From positions 1-42,485 of the forward strand of contig CANQIF010000016.1 of NCBI GenBank assembly GCA_947623965.1: a stretch of 42,485 nucleotides of DNA, written 5' to 3'. A program made the position numbers and the translations under genes. Under the pieces are notes generated by a model. That model did no database searches and was not told where the DNA came from. It saw only the letters and a program-made list of their open reading frames with translations. Shown here one piece after another: positions 42,127 through 42,485 of the stretch. Numbering within the stretch: position 1 is the first letter of the stretch; the number at the start of each line of letters is the position of its first letter. The DNA comes from an uncultured Alistipes sp. GTDB taxonomy: Bacteria > Bacteroidota > Bacteroidia > Bacteroidales > Rikenellaceae.

Positions 42127-42346
42127 ACAATACCCCAAGAGTGTTGTATTTTGCCGAACATTCACTATCTTTGCGGAGCTGTCCGCCGGATGGCGACATA
42201 TTGTTTAGTGAAAGTGTTTCGCTAATCCTTGTACCGAAATCTGGAACATTTCAAGCAAACAGGGATAGGCAATACAGAACATTCATCACCGTGTATAGTT
42301 TTTGTATCGGTTCTCGATACGGCGACTGTTCGGTGTGGGGTATTGT
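42127..42346. promoter_or_regulatory. Candidate invertible promoter segment, locus 2
   Basis: ACAATACCCCA (42127-42137) and TGGGGTATTGT (42336-42346) form an 11-bp inverted repeat around a rightward promoter, with spacing almost equal to locus 1 (220 versus 222 bp outer span). The enclosed sequence shares conserved hairpin segments (AGTGAAAGTGTTTCGCT; GAAAT...ATTTC) with locus 1. Confidence 0.55.
42144..42173 (+). promoter_or_regulatory. Promoter inside the inverted-repeat segment, locus 2
   Basis: TTG (42144-42146), 19 nt, TATCTTTG (42166-42173). It reads toward the gene that starts at 42465. Confidence 0.75.
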
Positions 42347-42443
42347 TTATTTGTTTGCGGGTATTCCAGAACCTCGGTACTGATAAACGAACAGCTCCAC
42401 ACTTTTCATTTTTTACAACAACGTATCTTCGGAGCCGGGGTAC
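42333..42443 (+). promoter_or_regulatory. Structured 5' leader, locus 2
   Basis: GTGTGGGGT (42333-42341) with GCTCCACAC (42394-42402); GTTTAT (42345-42350) with ATAAAC (42383-42388); GGT (42360-42362) with ACC (42371-42373); second hairpin GTATC (42423-42427) with GGTAC (42439-42443) and the same GGAGCCG loop core. Compared with locus 1, pairs change together (GGC/GCC to GGT/ACC; GCATC/GATGC to GTATC/GGTAC). Confidence 0.6.
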
Positions 42444-42464
42444 ACCCTAAAAATTTACAAACAA

Positions 42465-42485
42465 ATGAAACGTTCTTTTCGTTTG
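42465..42485 (+). CDS. Start of a gene cut by the window edge
   Basis: Seven codons (MKRSFRL) that look like the start of a signal peptide. The position relative to the leader matches that of the secreted protein gene at 17668. Product unknown. Confidence 0.5.

Overview
The window looks like chromosomal DNA of a GC-rich Bacteroidales, most like Alistipes/Rikenellaceae. Promoters follow the Bacteroidetes pattern (TTTG or TTG, about 19-21 nt, TAnnTTTG). The gene set is also Bacteroidetes-like: a batD-batE pair, a full Rnf operon with an RseC-like gene, a GH3-family protein, a CdsZ-type zinc ribbon protein and a class I fumarase. I found no tRNA, rRNA, CRISPR array, phage gene or transposase.

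Layout. 1-620: a small structured RNA on the minus strand (6S-like candidate), then a GC-rich repeat cluster. 629-5781 (minus): recR, batE, batD and fumarase. 6836-13858: fba, a CE7 acetyl esterase, aspS (minus), tadA with an odd 33-bp repeat array at its 5' end, and a secreted TPR protein. 14755-16215 (minus): a divIC-like gene, queE and hpt, tightly packed. 17335-18936: a promoter between short inverted repeats, a structured leader, and two secreted or outer-membrane genes of lower GC. 19690-25378 (minus): rseC-rnfBCDGEA. 25585-35203 (minus): nadE, zinc ribbon, nif3, merR, rsmF-like, deoxynucleoside kinase, GH3 and trkA. 35354-37495: a small membrane protein and cysQ. 37734-39906 (minus): three overlapping genes that appear to be a pseudo-receiver, a HEAT-like membrane protein and a degenerate glycosyltransferase. 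40062-40655: rplU-rpmA. 41182-42485: a small unknown gene, then a second copy of the inverted-repeat promoter and leader module, which runs into a gene cut by the window edge.

Three things stand out. (1) Two related modules (17335-17667 and 42127-42464) each have a consensus promoter between inverted copies of ACAATACCCC about 200 bp apart, followed by a leader whose hairpins show compensatory changes. I read them as candidate phase-variable promoters with a shared structured 5' UTR. (2) Most long intergenic gaps are filled by a composite repeat family of GC-rich imperfect palindromes, AT-rich spacers and small hairpins whose arms change together from copy to copy. (3) The 37734-39906 operon seems to have lost the key residues of both its receiver and its glycosyltransferase domain while keeping tightly coupled reading frames.

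Metabolically, fumarase, the Rnf complex and fructose-bisphosphate aldolase fit an anaerobic fermenter that couples ferredoxin/NAD redox balance to an ion gradient. Operon assignments are inferred from spacing. Homology calls come from recognising motifs by eye; no search was run.
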